The notes under the pieces are model-generated. The model searched no databases. It was not told the origin of the DNA and saw only the letters and a program-made list of their open reading frames with translations. DNA of 5,698 nt, taken from NCBI GenBank assembly GCA_002352485.1, contig DEIM01000141.1, positions 1 through 5,698 on the forward strand. The letters are read 5' to 3'. The DNA comes from Candidatus Dadabacteria bacterium UBA2774. Its GTDB lineage: Bacteria > Desulfobacterota_D > UBA1144 > Nemesobacterales > UBA2774. The position numbers and the translations under genes are program-made. Numbering within the stretch: position 1 is the first letter of the stretch; every line of letters begins with the position of its first letter. Below are positions 5,121 through 5,698 of the stretch, one piece after another.

Positions 5121-5698
5121 ATGAATCATCGTGAAATTTACTTTGACAACAACGCAACTACGAGACCGCTCCCTGAAGTAAGAGAAGAGGTTCTCAAAGT
5201 TTTAGGTGAGGAGTTCGGCAATCCCTCAAGCGCTCACTCTACCGGTAAAAGAGCGCGTAAACACCTGCGCCAAGCAAGGGACAGCCTTGCAGTGCTCCTT
5301 GGATGCAAACCATCCACCATCACATTCACAGGCTCAGGGACCGAAGCGAACAACATGGCGTTTTACTCCTGTACCAGGGACAAAAAAAAGAAATGCCGCA
5401 TTGTCACGACCTCTGTCGAGCATTCATCCATTCAGAAGATGTGCAGCTACTTATGCATTAACGGCGTCGATATCAAAATGATAAACGTCCTACCAAGCGG
5501 TGTAATCGACCGGGAGGAGCTTGAGAGCGCAATTAATGAAGATACGTCACTTGTCTCCGTTCAGTGGGTTAACAATGAAACAGGCGTAGTTCAGCCGATC
5601 GAGGAAATAGGGGCGATGTGCAAAGACCTGGGGGTCCCTTTTCACACAGATGCCGCACAGGCAGTTGGAAAAGTCAAAATGAAGCTGGATGAGCTGCC
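5121..5698 (+). CDS. Cysteine desulfurase (NifS/IscS class), 3' part cut off by window edge
   Basis: This PLP enzyme takes sulfur from cysteine for Fe-S cluster assembly or tRNA thiolation, releasing alanine. The visible 192 codons carry the class-V aminotransferase landmarks of the NifS/IscS group: IYFDNNATTRPLPEV at 6-20, GNPSSAHSTGKRAR at 33-46, TFTGSGTEANNMA at 68-80 and VEHSSI at 99-104, where His101 is expected to stack on the PLP ring. VNNETGVVQPIEEI follows at 150-163 with the PLP-contacting Asn, then HTDAAQAVGK at 175-184 with Asp177 binding the PLP nitrogen. The PLP lysine and persulfide cysteine would lie right of the window, so IscS, NifS or another subtype cannot be decided. The ATG follows GAGG with 7 bases spacing and fits the family N-terminus. 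No iscR-like regulator lies directly upstream, and the gene has its own candidate promoter. Confidence 0.95.
   Translation, partial: MNHREIYFDNNATTRPLPEVREEVLKVLGEEFGNPSSAHSTGKRARKHLRQARDSLAVLLGCKPSTITFTGSGTEANNMAFYSCTRDKKKKCRIVTTSVEHSSIQKMCSYLCINGVDIKMINVLPSGVIDREELESAINEDTSLVSVQWVNNETGVVQPIEEIGAMCKDLGVPFHTDAAQAVGKVKMKLDEL

Noticed and set aside
5206..5481. Plus-strand frame of 91 codons overlapping the cysteine desulfurase
   Set aside because: It is out of frame with a clearly conserved NifS/IscS-type sequence and has no motif of its own.

Overview
The window reads as ordinary chromosomal DNA from a Gram-negative bacterium. The evidence is several Sec-type signal peptides, a DUF4124-like exported protein, and housekeeping genes (glycine cleavage T and H proteins, peptide deformylase, a NifS/IscS-type cysteine desulfurase). 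Base composition looks moderate, roughly mid-40s percent G+C by eye and not computed. A deltaproteobacterial or related lineage is plausible, but nothing here fixes the taxonomy.

Left part, minus strand (1-2243): from right to left there is a secreted, extremely tyrosine-rich protein ending in a DUF4124-like domain, a 171-base AT-rich gap holding a candidate promoter, then gcvT and the 5' part of gcvH. The last two form a tight operon in which the gcvT stop codon merges with the gcvH ribosome binding site. They encode the aminomethyltransferase and the lipoyl carrier of the glycine cleavage system. gcvP probably lies beyond the left edge, but that is not seen.

Middle part, plus strand (2404-4980): a 160-base divergent region leads into a compact four-gene run with gaps of 5, 8 and 8 bases: peptide deformylase (def), alpha-acetolactate decarboxylase with a signal peptide (budA-like), a metal-dependent cyclase/kynurenine-formamidase-fold hydrolase with a signal peptide, and a small protein resembling the DUF6573 family. 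The grouping is unusual. Two neighbouring enzymes that handle small carboxylic or amide-type metabolites both appear to be exported, behind a cytoplasmic protein-maturation enzyme.

Right part (4981-5698): a 140-base intergenic region with a weak hairpin and a perfect TATAAT box precedes the first 192 codons of a cysteine desulfurase that runs off the window. Its PLP lysine and catalytic cysteine lie outside.

I see no tRNA, rRNA, CRISPR array, insertion sequence or long repeat, and no gene-free stretch over 300 bases. The most notable items are the exported decarboxylase/cyclase pair behind def, the tyrosine-rich charge-segregated exported protein, and the DUF6573-like protein outside its usual mobile-element setting.
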